Assembly (NCBI RefSeq): GCF_036924745.1
Contig: NZ_JAZHSD010000001.1
Coordinates: 1,240,001 to 1,304,000 of the forward strand
Direction of reading: 5' to 3'
DNA from: Bradyrhizobium sp. AZCC 1693
Lineage (GTDB): Bacteria; Pseudomonadota; Alphaproteobacteria; Rhizobiales; Xanthobacteraceae
DNA: 64,000 nt
The notes under the pieces were generated by a model. That model was not told where the DNA came from. It did no database searches and was given only the letters and a program-made list of their open reading frames with translations. The position numbers and the translations under genes are program-made. Of the stretch, positions 56,617 through 64,000 are shown in pieces. Position 1 is the first letter of the stretch; the number at the start of each line of letters is the position of its first letter.

Positions 56617-57081
56617 ATGGCCAAAAAATCATTGCAGAAATCATTGCAACTCGGCCGCGCCGTGGAATGGCCGGACAGCCCGGAAAAGGCGCAGCTCGAC
56701 CGCGTGCCCAATCCGCAGGCGGATACCAATTATCTGGTCCGCTTCACCGCGCCGGAATTCACCTCGATCTGTCCGGTGACGGGCCAGCCTGATTTCGCGC
56801 ATCTGATGATCGACTATGTGCCGGGCCAGTGGCTGCTGGAATCCAAATCGCTGAAACTCTATGTCGCCAGCTTCCGCAATCACGGCGCCTTCCACGAGGA
56901 TTGCACGGTCATGATCGGCAAGCGGATCGCGGCCGAGATCAAGCCGAAATGGCTTCGCATCGGCGGCTACTGGTATCCGCGCGGCGGCATCCCGATCGAC
57001 GTGTTCTGGCAGACCGGCAGATTGCCGAAGGGCATGTGGATCCCCGACCAGGGCGTCGCGCCGTATCGCGGGCGGGGTTAG
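56617..57081 (+). CDS. queF: NADPH-dependent 7-cyano-7-deazaguanine reductase
   Basis: Reduces preQ0 to preQ1 in queuosine synthesis. The 154-residue unimodular protein has the active-site cysteine C52 in [11 protein letters not shown], the signature ESKSLK (75-80) that binds NADPH, and FHEDC (93-96 region). The ATG at 56617 follows AAGGA at 7 nt and gives the usual MAKKSLQ start; a longer start at 56566 is possible. It is 54 bp after the cytochrome gene. The other queuosine genes are not in this window. Confidence 0.95.
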   Translation: MAKKSLQKSLQLGRAVEWPDSPEKAQLDRVPNPQADTNYLVRFTAPEFTSICPVTGQPDFAHLMIDYVPGQWLLESKSLKLYVASFRNHGAFHEDCTVMIGKRIAAEIKPKWLRIGGYWYPRGGIPIDVFWQTGRLPKGMWIPDQGVAPYRGRG

Positions 57082-57143
57082 GCACGCCAACGTTCGTGCA
57101 TGGCTTGAACGCCTGCCGCGCGCGGAACTTTCAGAAGACGCCT

Positions 57144-57287
57144 CTAGTGAGGCTCAATAGAGAAATAGACGGCCGCGACAATGATGATTGCATACATCGC
57201 AGGCGCAGAAAATTCGCGGCTGAGAAAAAAACTCTCGAACGATTGACGCCACAGATTGGTCAACTGCCGGGCACAGATTGTCCGCAT
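57144..57287 (-). CDS. Possible small membrane protein
   Basis: A 47-residue frame (MRTICARQLTNLWRQSFESF onward) ending in one hydrophobic helix, APAMYAIIIVAAVYFS. It fits the gap between queF and the FkbM gene without overlapping either. Only a weak GGGA precedes the ATG. It is too short to assess by coding bias; included as a candidate only. Confidence 0.25.
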   Translation of the reverse strand: MRTICARQLTNLWRQSFESFFLSREFSAPAMYAIIIVAAVYFSIEPH

Positions 57288-57316
57288 GTTCCCAACATCA
57301 AGTTCCTGAGGCCGCC

Positions 57317-58198
57317 ATGATTGCTCGGAAAACCGCCCGCTTCCTCCTGAAATATGCATCGAGCGATCCGCTCAGGCTTGCCGATATCGTGCACCGCCGC
57401 GCGATCGAGCAGTTCCGAACGCCGCCGACGGGCGTCGCGACCACGCGCTTCAGCGGCGTGCATTACGAGATCGACATGTCGTTGCATCGCATGATGAAGA
57501 AGTATTTCTTCCATACCCACGAAATGTTTCTTGAACGCATCTTCAAGCGCTGCCTCGCTGCCGGCAAGACCTTCGTCGATATCGGCGCCAATTGCGGCTA
57601 CTGGTCGGCCTATGCCTTGTCGCTCGTGGGCCAAAGCGGAGAGGTGCACGCCTTCGAGCCGGTGCCGCAATATTTCACCTTTGTCCGACGGCTCGCGGAG
57701 CTCAATCCCGATTATCGGATCGTCGCCAATCAGATTGCCTGCGGCGCGCGGCCCGGCGCCTTCCCGATGGCCGTCGTCGCGCCGCGCGCGGAGAATTTCG
57801 ACAATTACGATACCAATATCGGGTCGAGTTCACTTGCTGCCGGCTTCCTCGACCACGCCAGCGAGCTCACGGAAAATATCACCGTTGAGGTTATCGCCTT
57901 CGATGATTATGTACGCGAGCGGAAAATCGATCTCGATCGCGTCGGCCTTATCAAGATCGACGTCGAAGGTTTCGAGGCTGCGGTCTTCGACGGCATGCAA
58001 GGCGTGCTGGCAAAGAGCGGTCGCAAAGTGCCGATCCTGTGCGAGGTCCTCACCGATCTGAATCGTCCCGAGCCGCTGGACGGCAGACGGATCATTGAAC
58101 GCCTCGAGGATTGTGGCTACCGCTGCCTCGATGCCACGCATTTGCGACCGATCGATCGCGATGCGCTTGGTTTTGAGGAGAACATTCTCTGCCTCTGA
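57317..58198 (+). CDS. FkbM-family methyltransferase
   Basis: A 293-residue SAM-dependent methyltransferase. The glycine motif FVDIGANCGYW (86-96) and the later acidic VHAFEPVPQYF (strand 2) and IKIDVEGFEAAVFDG segments are diagnostic of the FkbM family, which O-methylates sugars or lipids. The ATG at 57317 (MIARKTARFL) is the most likely start. No glycosyltransferase or polysaccharide genes are adjacent, so the acceptor is unknown; a cell-surface glycan is the usual guess. Confidence 0.9.
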   Translation: MIARKTARFLLKYASSDPLRLADIVHRRAIEQFRTPPTGVATTRFSGVHYEIDMSLHRMMKKYFFHTHEMFLERIFKRCLAAGKTFVDIGANCGYWSAYALSLVGQSGEVHAFEPVPQYFTFVRRLAELNPDYRIVANQIACGARPGAFPMAVVAPRAENFDNYDTNIGSSSLAAGFLDHASELTENITVEVIAFDDYVRERKIDLDRVGLIKIDVEGFEAAVFDGMQGVLAKSGRKVPILCEVLTDLNRPEPLDGRRIIERLEDCGYRCLDATHLRPIDRDALGFEENILCL

Positions 58199-58277
58199 CA
58201 CTCAACTATCTTTCATCAAACTTGCATCAATCCGGCTGCGTGCTGGTGGCGCGGGTGATGTTCAGAGCTTCGCGGGC

Positions 58278-59510
58278 TCAATGCCCGCTCAGCACCAGCG
58301 TCTTGATCGGCAGCAGCAGGGCCTGAATCCGCAACAGCATCGCGTGCACAAGTCCGACGGCGTCGACGACATGCAACCCGAAGCTCTTGAACGAACCGAT
58401 TTCCCCTGACGAGATCAGTTCGTGATTGCTGGTGTAGGCGTTGGCGATACAACTGCTGCCGGGCGTCACGCCCTCCAGCCCGCCCTTGTAGATCGGCTCC
58501 ATGAAAACGAGAATGGTGCCCGGACGCAGAACCTGCTGCGCCTCAACCAGTTGCTCGCCGCCCCTGAACTGACCGGCCGCGATGTAGTCCTGGACATTGG
58601 TCACCACCATCGGGATGACCGTCCAAGGCTTGGAAATGCAGGTCGCTTCGGCCACCATTCCGACCTTCATGACCTGGGCCTCGATCTGCCCAAACCCTGC
58701 CATGAGAGTACGCCGACCCGCCGCCTCCGGAATCAGAACGCCGGCCGACCGTATCATCGGATTGACGATATCGCCCGGCTTGAGCGCGAACTGCTCGACC
58801 CGCCCGTCGACACCAGCGCGAATAACGGTCTTGTCCAGATCGACCTGCGCTTCGGCCAGCGCCGCCTCCGCGCTCGCCTTCTCCGCCGGCAGAAGCGCGC
58901 TGAGCCGCGTCGTCACGGATTGTTTGGAAGCGGTAGCGGCGTCGAGAGAACCCTGGCGACCCGCGGCGGCCACTTCGAGCTTTTCGATGTCGCGTTGCGG
59001 AACAATGCCGGGGTTGCGCTTCTGCAATTCGCGTTTGGTGTCGAGTTCGTCGGTTGCCTGCTGCAGCGCGCCTTTGGCTTCCTGAAGCTGGCCTTCCGCC
59101 TTCATGATGTCGGCCTGCGCCGCCAGCATGGCGGCATCGATTTCGGCGATCTTGCGCCTGGCGGTCAGTAGCGACGCTTCCTGCTTGGCGCTGTCGAGCC
59201 TGAAAAGCACGTCACCTTTCTTGACGGGCGCGCTGACATCGAGGCCAACTTCCGCCACCCGGCCGGTTATTTCGGGCACAATCGGAATGGTCCGATAGAA
59301 CAACGTCGCCGACGAGGTCGACGGATGATAGTAGAAGATCATCGTGATCAGCGAGACCGTGAGCATCAGGCAGGCGATGATGCCAAATCGCAGTTCGAAC
59401 CAGACCGAATAGAGCGTGATTTCGTGGCCGACGCGCTTTCCCTGCCGATAGCGGCGATAGAGATAGTCCGGAAAAATCGTCACCAGCGAGCAGAGGAGCA
59501 GCTCAAGCAT
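58278..59510 (-). CDS. HlyD-family membrane fusion protein
   Basis: A 410-residue adaptor anchored by an N-terminal hydrophobic stretch (about 28-55, FGIIACLMLTVSLITMIFYYH). It has the two lipoyl half-motifs (APVKKGDVLFRLDS and TVIRAGVDGRVEQFALKPG) separated by a helical hairpin of about 120 residues, and a C-terminal barrel. The first 25 residues LYRRYRQGKRVGHE are basic and unusual for the family. The ATG at 59510 overlaps the end of a small membrane-protein gene by 8 bp, so the two form a pair. No ABC or RND partner is nearby; the exported substrate is unknown. Confidence 0.88.
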   Translation of the reverse strand: MLELLLCSLVTIFPDYLYRRYRQGKRVGHEITLYSVWFELRFGIIACLMLTVSLITMIFYYHPSTSSATLFYRTIPIVPEITGRVAEVGLDVSAPVKKGDVLFRLDSAKQEASLLTARRKIAEIDAAMLAAQADIMKAEGQLQEAKGALQQATDELDTKRELQKRNPGIVPQRDIEKLEVAAAGRQGSLDAATASKQSVTTRLSALLPAEKASAEAALAEAQVDLDKTVIRAGVDGRVEQFALKPGDIVNPMIRSAGVLIPEAAGRRTLMAGFGQIEAQVMKVGMVAEATCISKPWTVIPMVVTNVQDYIAAGQFRGGEQLVEAQQVLRPGTILVFMEPIYKGGLEGVTPGSSCIANAYTSNHELISSGEIGSFKSFGLHVVDAVGLVHAMLLRIQALLLPIKTLVLSGH

Positions 59511-59961
59511 GGCTGTGCACCTCGCTCTTGGCGCCACCCGCCTTTTCGATGCGGGCCTTGGCCTCGTCGGCGTGCGCCGCGTCTCCAACTTGCGGCTCGG
59601 TTGGGTCCTGTTCAGGCGGAACGCCGGCCATCTTTTCGACCGATCCGGCAATCCTGCGCAGCGGCGTGCTGAAGTCCGGCAGGTCGATCATGGCGAGGAA
59701 CAGACCGATCACCCAGAACAGGTGGTTGTGCGTGAACAGCGACAGCAGGCCCAGCACGGCCACAATTTCAAACTGGAACTTCTGCGACTTGTGGGCCATC
59801 CGCTCCGGCAGCGAGTGCAGGTGCAAATAGAAGTTACCGACCGCGAGAACGGCGACGATCAGAAAAATGCCGACGACGACCATCATAACGTCGGTGTCAC
59901 CCGGTGCGGTGATGAAGGAAGGCAGGTGATGCGGCGCGCTGGGGTGAATCGGCTCGCTCAA
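59503..59961 (-). CDS. Small membrane protein paired with the HlyD adaptor
   Basis: A 152-residue protein with two or three hydrophobic spans (about 24-45, 62-80 and 81-95) and a charged, Lys/Glu/Ala-rich cytoplasmic tail ending KSEVHSHA. The loop GNFYLHLHSLPERMAHKSQKF and FTHNHLFW are notable for His and aromatic residues. Its 3' end overlaps the HlyD gene by 8 bp. A similar pairing occurs with E. coli YiaW and YiaV, but I see no clear homology to YiaW. Function unknown; likely the membrane partner of the adaptor. Confidence 0.75.
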   Translation of the reverse strand: MSEPIHPSAPHHLPSFITAPGDTDVMMVVVGIFLIVAVLAVGNFYLHLHSLPERMAHKSQKFQFEIVAVLGLLSLFTHNHLFWVIGLFLAMIDLPDFSTPLRRIAGSVEKMAGVPPEQDPTEPQVGDAAHADEAKARIEKAGGAKSEVHSHA

Positions 59962-60128
59962 GGCAACCCTCCGTTCACAACGGGACTAACGCACTGGGGC
60001 GGTCAACCCGTTTAATCTTTACACAATGTGGAAGCTTGGCAAGCATTAAGGCGCGTCCTGCGACGTGAGAGAGGTTGATCTCGATCGTTCTCCTTGAACC
60101 AGACGGCGCCTGCGGCCGACCACCGCAC

Positions 60129-61109
60129 ATGCACAATGCCTTCTCCGCCATTCTCGGGCTGATGGCCCCGCTCTGTTTCGCCGCCACAATCTCGAGCGCG
60201 ACCGCCGCACCGCCGGCAAAAGCGGCTGAAGACCGCTACATCGCCGCGCGCGACGCCGCGATCGAGAAAATTTCGGCGATCTACGATGCCGGAAACACCG
60301 ACGATGCTGCCCGGAAGGCCGAGGAAGCAGCGAGCGCCGATCTCGCGGCGCAGATGCGCGCCATTCTCAACGAAGCCGCGCGTGAGGGCTTTGGCCCGCC
60401 CAAGCTCCACATCGACACTTTCAACAGGGGCGACGAGGGTTTCGGCATGCTCGACGGGCTGCGCTTCGAAGCCGTGGTCGGGAGGAACGGCGAAAAGGCC
60501 GGCCAGGACGGCGCCGACGGGAAGTATGTCGAGCCACGGGCGCATATCATCGTCACGACGCAAACGCTGTTCGAACGATGGCTGCACGCCCACAAGGAGT
60601 GGTGGAACAACAACGTCAAGAACGTGCCGCAGCAGATCGGCGCGGCGCTGAAGGACGAGAGTTTCTATACTCAGGCGGTATCCAGCGGCTCCGCGGTGGT
60701 GAATTTCAATTCGCTGCCCATCGCAAAGCCTGCCGGCGCGACCTTCGCGTATGGGATGCTGGCGGGCCGAACCCAGTCGGACATTCCCAACGCCGCCGAC
60801 ACCGTCTTCGTCGCTGCGATCACCAATGGCAAGGTGTACGTCGCCTACGGATCGATCGATCCTAAGGTGCAAGTTCCCGCCTGCATCGCCATCCGAACCA
60901 GCTACAACAAAAAGGCCGAACAGCCCGAAGACGATCTCCGCTTCGAGAAAATCGACAGGAAGACCTACGACAAATTGGGAAAACTGCGCCAGAAAGGCGA
61001 AGACGGATACAAGCGCTGCTTCACGCTGAATGCGCCAAAGCAGGCTTCGTTTGCCGAGGCGACCCGACAGGCGCAGGCGCTGCTTTCTGCGGCACTCAAT
61101 ACGCGCTGA
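60129..61109 (+). CDS. Conserved secreted protein of unknown function
   Basis: A 326-residue exported protein with a signal peptide (MHNAFSAILGLMAPLCFAATISSATA). A charged helical stretch rich in Ala, Glu and Lys (about 28-85) precedes a mixed alpha/beta region (LRFEAVVGRNGEKAG, AHIIVTTQTLFERWLHAHK, VPACIAIRTSYNKKA). Only two cysteines are present in the mature part, suggesting a possible disulfide. It is convergent with glsA, overlapping it by 14 bp at the 3' ends. No named domain was recognised. Confidence 0.75.
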   Translation: MHNAFSAILGLMAPLCFAATISSATAAPPAKAAEDRYIAARDAAIEKISAIYDAGNTDDAARKAEEAASADLAAQMRAILNEAAREGFGPPKLHIDTFNRGDEGFGMLDGLRFEAVVGRNGEKAGQDGADGKYVEPRAHIIVTTQTLFERWLHAHKEWWNNNVKNVPQQIGAALKDESFYTQAVSSGSAVVNFNSLPIAKPAGATFAYGMLAGRTQSDIPNAADTVFVAAITNGKVYVAYGSIDPKVQVPACIAIRTSYNKKAEQPEDDLRFEKIDRKTYDKLGKLRQKGEDGYKRCFTLNAPKQASFAEATRQAQALLSAALNTR

Positions 61110-62970
61110 GCAGGTCGACCTTGGCATTGGCGAGGATCAGGCGTCGCGCCAGCAGAGCGGAAAGATTGCGCATGATCTTCATCGCGATCTGCGGATGGAG
61201 CCGGCGGTAGTCGGCGAAACTGTCGAGCGGCAGTTCAAGGCATTTCACGGCCGTGTCCGCCCAGACATCGGCGCTGCGATGCCGTTCGATAATCGCCATC
61301 TCGCCGAATTCCATGCCGGGCCCGAGCGACGCCAGCCGCACCCCGCTCGGCAGCTTCACGCTCACCATTCCGCTTTGCAGGAAAAACAGCGAATTGGCGG
61401 GCTCGCCTGCGCTGATGATGCGCTGGCCAGCTTCATAGCGGCGCATGGTCGACAGCTCGGCGAGTGCCGCGATTTCCTCCGGTGCCAGTTCGGCCAGCAG
61501 CGCCTGCTCACCGAGATGGCTGGTTTCCTTTGACGAGGTGAAACCGCCATAACGATAGATCACCTGATCCTCCGCCCACTCGATGCCTTCGTCGAGAAGC
61601 GCGAAACGGCGCAGCCTTTGCGGTACGGCGGTACGCGCACGAATCTCCGTCCATACCGCCGATGTGGCCTCCAGGCCGGTCAGGATCGCGGTGACGCCGG
61701 CGTTGCCAAGCATGGCGAGGTTCTCGCTGAGCAACTGTGCGCCCGCCGCGGTCAGGTCCGGCACCCGCCGAAAATCGAGAATTAGCAGCGCCGCGTTCGG
61801 CGGCTCGCCGGCCAGCCGCCGTGTTACATAGTCGATCGCGGCAAAATTCAGCGCGCCGACCAGTTCGATCACGCGGATATCGCGGTGGCGTTCGTCGAGG
61901 ATCTGCTGCTCGTGCGGCTGGCGGCTGCGGCGAGATGAAATGCCGAAAATGTCGTAATCGGCAATGACGCAGGTGCGGACATCGGCGCTGCGGTTGAGCA
62001 TATGCAGGTCGAAGCGCGACGACAGCGCTTCGCATACTTTCAAGCCACGCACGCTGTTGCCATGGCTGTCGAGGCATGGCGAAAACGTACCAAGCCCCAT
62101 CTGCGACGGAAGTGCAGCCACGATGCCGCCCCCGACGCCGCTCTTGGCGGGGATGCCGACGCGGTAGATCCATTCGCCGGCGTAATCATACATGCCCGAA
62201 CTGGTCATGACCGAGAGCGTGCGCGCCACGATGTTGGGTGAAATGACGGGAACGCCCGTCACCGGATTGACGCCGCGATTGGCGAGCGTCGCTGCCATCA
62301 CCGCAAGATCGCGCGCGGTGACCAGGATGGCGCATTGCCGGAAGTAGGTGTCGAGCACCGCATCGACGTCGTCCTGCAGCACCAGATAATTCCGCAACAG
62401 CCAGGCGATCGCGCGATTGCGGTTGCCGGTCAGCGCTTCGGATGCGTGCACGGCATCGTCGACGCCAAGCTCGCGCCCGGCAAACTGGCTGAGCTTCTCG
62501 CGGATGCGCTCGAACGCGTGAGCGCCGTCCGCTTGATGGATCAGGCCTGAGCAGGCGATCGCGCCGGCATTGACCATCGGGTTGAACGGCCGGTTATCGT
62601 TGGTCAGGCGGATCGAATTGAATGCCTCGCCGCTCGGCTCGACGCCGATTGCGGCCGCGACGCGATCCTCGCCAACCATGTCGAGCGCAAGCGCAAACAC
62701 GAAGGCTTTTGAGACCGATTGAATGGTGAAGGGCACGGCGCTGTTGCCGACCTCATAGACATGGCCATCGATGGTGACGAGGCCGATGCCGAAATGCGCG
62801 GGGTTTGCACGCTTCAGCTCCGGAATGTAATCGGCAACCGCGCCGGAATTGTCCGATTTGAATTCCTCGTAGCAGGCTGTCAGGAAACGCTGCAACGGAG
62901 GCTCGTTGGCATAACCGGTATTGCGAGCGGCTATATTGTCTTTGGCCGGGTGGCTAATCTGGGCGTCCAC
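61096..62970 (-). CDS. glsA: Glutaminase A fused to STAS and cyclic-nucleotide-binding domains
   Basis: A 624-residue three-domain protein. Residues 1-310 are a complete beta-lactamase-like glutaminase (S85 and K88 in SVSK; NAGAIACSG; SGVGGGIVAALP) that hydrolyses glutamine to glutamate and ammonia. Residues about 340-450 form a STAS-type domain (ELVGALNFAAIDYV, LLILDFRRVPDL). Residues 485-600 are a cNMP-binding domain with the phosphate cassette FGEMAIIERHRSADVWADT, including the conserved Arg. Ordinary GlsA is about 310 residues. The fusion implies control by a cyclic nucleotide or through STAS interactions (inference). Confidence 0.93.
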   Translation of the reverse strand: MDAQISHPAKDNIAARNTGYANEPPLQRFLTACYEEFKSDNSGAVADYIPELKRANPAHFGIGLVTIDGHVYEVGNSAVPFTIQSVSKAFVFALALDMVGEDRVAAAIGVEPSGEAFNSIRLTNDNRPFNPMVNAGAIACSGLIHQADGAHAFERIREKLSQFAGRELGVDDAVHASEALTGNRNRAIAWLLRNYLVLQDDVDAVLDTYFRQCAILVTARDLAVMAATLANRGVNPVTGVPVISPNIVARTLSVMTSSGMYDYAGEWIYRVGIPAKSGVGGGIVAALPSQMGLGTFSPCLDSHGNSVRGLKVCEALSSRFDLHMLNRSADVRTCVIADYDIFGISSRRSRQPHEQQILDERHRDIRVIELVGALNFAAIDYVTRRLAGEPPNAALLILDFRRVPDLTAAGAQLLSENLAMLGNAGVTAILTGLEATSAVWTEIRARTAVPQRLRRFALLDEGIEWAEDQVIYRYGGFTSSKETSHLGEQALLAELAPEEIAALAELSTMRRYEAGQRIISAGEPANSLFFLQSGMVSVKLPSGVRLASLGPGMEFGEMAIIERHRSADVWADTAVKCLELPLDSFADYRRLHPQIAMKIMRNLSALLARRLILANAKVDLLSAY

Positions 62971-63185
62971 GTTCTCACCTTAAATGGCAAGAATCGAAGC
63001 AATCCCCGTGCCATGGGTGGCTACCTGACCTCGGCGCCTGAACCCGGTCACACGCAGCAGATGTGCGTCATCCTGCCGCTAGCCCACCATTTCCTGCTAT
63101 TCGAGCCGGATTTACGCCATGGTCGATCGGCCGGGGGAAATCAGCGCTGCCAGGTTTGCGGCGCGCTACGGCGTGAGCAATCAGC

Positions 63186-63302
63186 ATGACCAAGGAAACG
63201 ACACCCCTGTGGGTATGGCTGTCGGTTGCCCTGTTGGCGATCGGCACCCTCGCCTATGTGACGACAGTCTATCTCGTCGAATACGTCATCGGGTTTTTCT
63301 AG
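63186..63302 (+). CDS. 38-residue membrane peptide
   Basis: A short frame encoding MTKETTPLWVWLSVALLAI followed by GTLAYVTTVYLVEYVIGFF, essentially one long membrane helix with a charged N-terminus. It lies between glsA and the MFS gene and starts ATG, ends TAG. The upstream ribosome-binding site is weak (GTGAG). Such one-span proteins are often missed; its hydrophobic pattern is much more regular than chance, but expression is unproven. Confidence 0.45.
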   Translation: MTKETTPLWVWLSVALLAIGTLAYVTTVYLVEYVIGFF

Positions 63303-63309
63303 CTGCAGG

Positions 63310-63999
63310 CTACGTCGCCGCGTCCGCCGGCCGCGTCTGGCGCAGCAGCCTTGCGCAGACAAAGCCGAGCGCGATCATGATGGCGGCTGCGGTAAGCAAG
63401 GTCGGGACCTTGCCGGCATGCTGGATGCCGAAACCGTAGGCGATCGGGCCGATGGTCTGGCCCATGAAGAAAAAGAACGCGTGCAGCGACAGCGCGGTCG
63501 CGCGCGCTTCCCCCGACAATTCGCTGGCGAATACCTGCAGGCTGCCGTGGATCATGTAGAACCCCCAGCCCATGAACATCAGGCTGAGCGTTTGCAGCTT
63601 CCATTCCGGCCCCATCGCCACCGCGATGAGTTGCACGCCAACCAGCGCCGCGCCGCCGATCATCATGCCGTTGACGCCGATCCTCGGCAGAAGCCGCGAC
63701 ACTGTCATGGTGTAGAACAGCCCGCCGACGGCGAAGCCCGCGATGACGATGCCGGCGATCGACAGCGAGGTTTCGCCGAACTCGAACAGGAAGGCCGCGA
63801 TGAAGGGAAACAGGCCGAGCACGCAGCAGCCTTCGATGAACACGGCCCCATAGCAGATGCGCGCATTCGGATTCGTGAAAATCGTGCGATAGCCTTTCAG
63901 GAGGACTGACAGACTCGTGCGCGGCGGACGCGTCAGCGCGGCACCGCGAAACCCGGCGGCCACCGCGAGCGAAGCCAACACGACAAGCACGCCGAGCAC
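63310..63999 (-). CDS. MFS transporter, C-terminal part (runs off the window)
   Basis: The last 229 residues of a major facilitator superfamily permease; its start lies beyond 64000. Six or seven hydrophobic spans are visible, among them CVLGLFPFIAAFLFEFG, IAGIVIAGFAVGGLFYTM, MIGGAALVGVQLIAVAM and FFFMGQTIGPIAYGFG. The ARATALSLHAF loop after the ASELSGE segment is typical of drug or sugar efflux MFS proteins. Substrate cannot be told from this half. It is convergent with the small membrane peptide, 7 bp away. Confidence 0.88.
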   Translation of the reverse strand: MLGVLVVLASLAVAAGFRGAALTRPPRTSLSVLLKGYRTIFTNPNARICYGAVFIEGCCVLGLFPFIAAFLFEFGETSLSIAGIVIAGFAVGGLFYTMTVSRLLPRIGVNGMMIGGAALVGVQLIAVAMGPEWKLQTLSLMFMGWGFYMIHGSLQVFASELSGEARATALSLHAFFFFMGQTIGPIAYGFGIQHAGKVPTLLTAAAIMIALGFVCARLLRQTRPADAAT

Positions 64000-64000
64000 G

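Overview
The window is a GC-rich alphaproteobacterial chromosome segment, most likely Bradyrhizobium or a close relative in the Nitrobacteraceae. This is inferred from the protein sequences, the gene order (dgt-argS-SPOR-nagZ-scpA-scpB-tatABC-serS-surE-pcm; ftsB-pdhA-pdhB-DUF5076-pdhC-lpdA) and mosaic palindromic intergenic repeats of the kind common in that group. No rRNA, tRNA, CRISPR array, integrase or transposase was recognised.

Layout. (1) 0.1-13.5 kb: a minus-strand housekeeping block running dgt, argS, a SPOR-domain protein, nagZ, scpA, scpB, tatA, tatB, tatC, serS, a small conserved protein, surE and pcm. A plus-strand orphan response regulator of the PFxFATGY type sits between surE and pcm. 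(2) 13.6-25.7 kb: erpA, then an accessory stretch. It holds a LysR gene divergent from a tartrate/malate dehydrogenase and a Bug-type binding protein; a compact mercury module (merR, merT, merP and a GDCCVxC cysteine-rich protein, no merA); two gene remnants; two small secreted proteins; and an RND efflux operon whose pump gene carries an apparent +1 frameshift and whose last gene is a secreted amidohydrolase. (3) 25.9-29.8 kb: xthA, a GNAT gene with an apparent frameshift, an ExoR-like Sel1-repeat protein and ilvD. (4) 29.8-38.6 kb: a surface and envelope region with a 1266-residue autotransporter built on an exact 150-bp repeat, an RTX calcium-binding protein and a soluble lytic transglycosylase. 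(5) 38.6-45.5 kb: a heavy-metal RND pump with its adaptor, and a threonine synthase-like gene followed by a second Bug protein. (6) 45.5-55.0 kb: central carbon metabolism, with the pyruvate dehydrogenase complex (pdhA, pdhB, DUF5076, pdhC, lpdA), ftsB, two oxidoreductases and enolase. (7) 55.2-64.0 kb: a Tat-exported beta-propeller translationally coupled to a cytochrome c, queF, an FkbM methyltransferase, a small membrane protein plus HlyD-type adaptor pair, a conserved secreted protein, a glutaminase-STAS-cyclic-nucleotide-binding fusion, a 38-residue membrane peptide and the C-terminal part of an MFS transporter.

How the parts connect. The Tat translocase encoded here would export the RR-signal propeller at 55.2 kb. 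Enolase and the PDH complex form one glycolysis-to-acetyl-CoA block. Metal handling appears twice, as the mer uptake module and a CzcA-type pump, and each lacks a usual partner nearby (merA; an outer-membrane channel). The most distinctive items are the mer module without reductase and its nearly leaderless merT, the propeller-cytochrome pair, the glutaminase fusion and the period-perfect autotransporter passenger. I found no clear new defence or mobile system.
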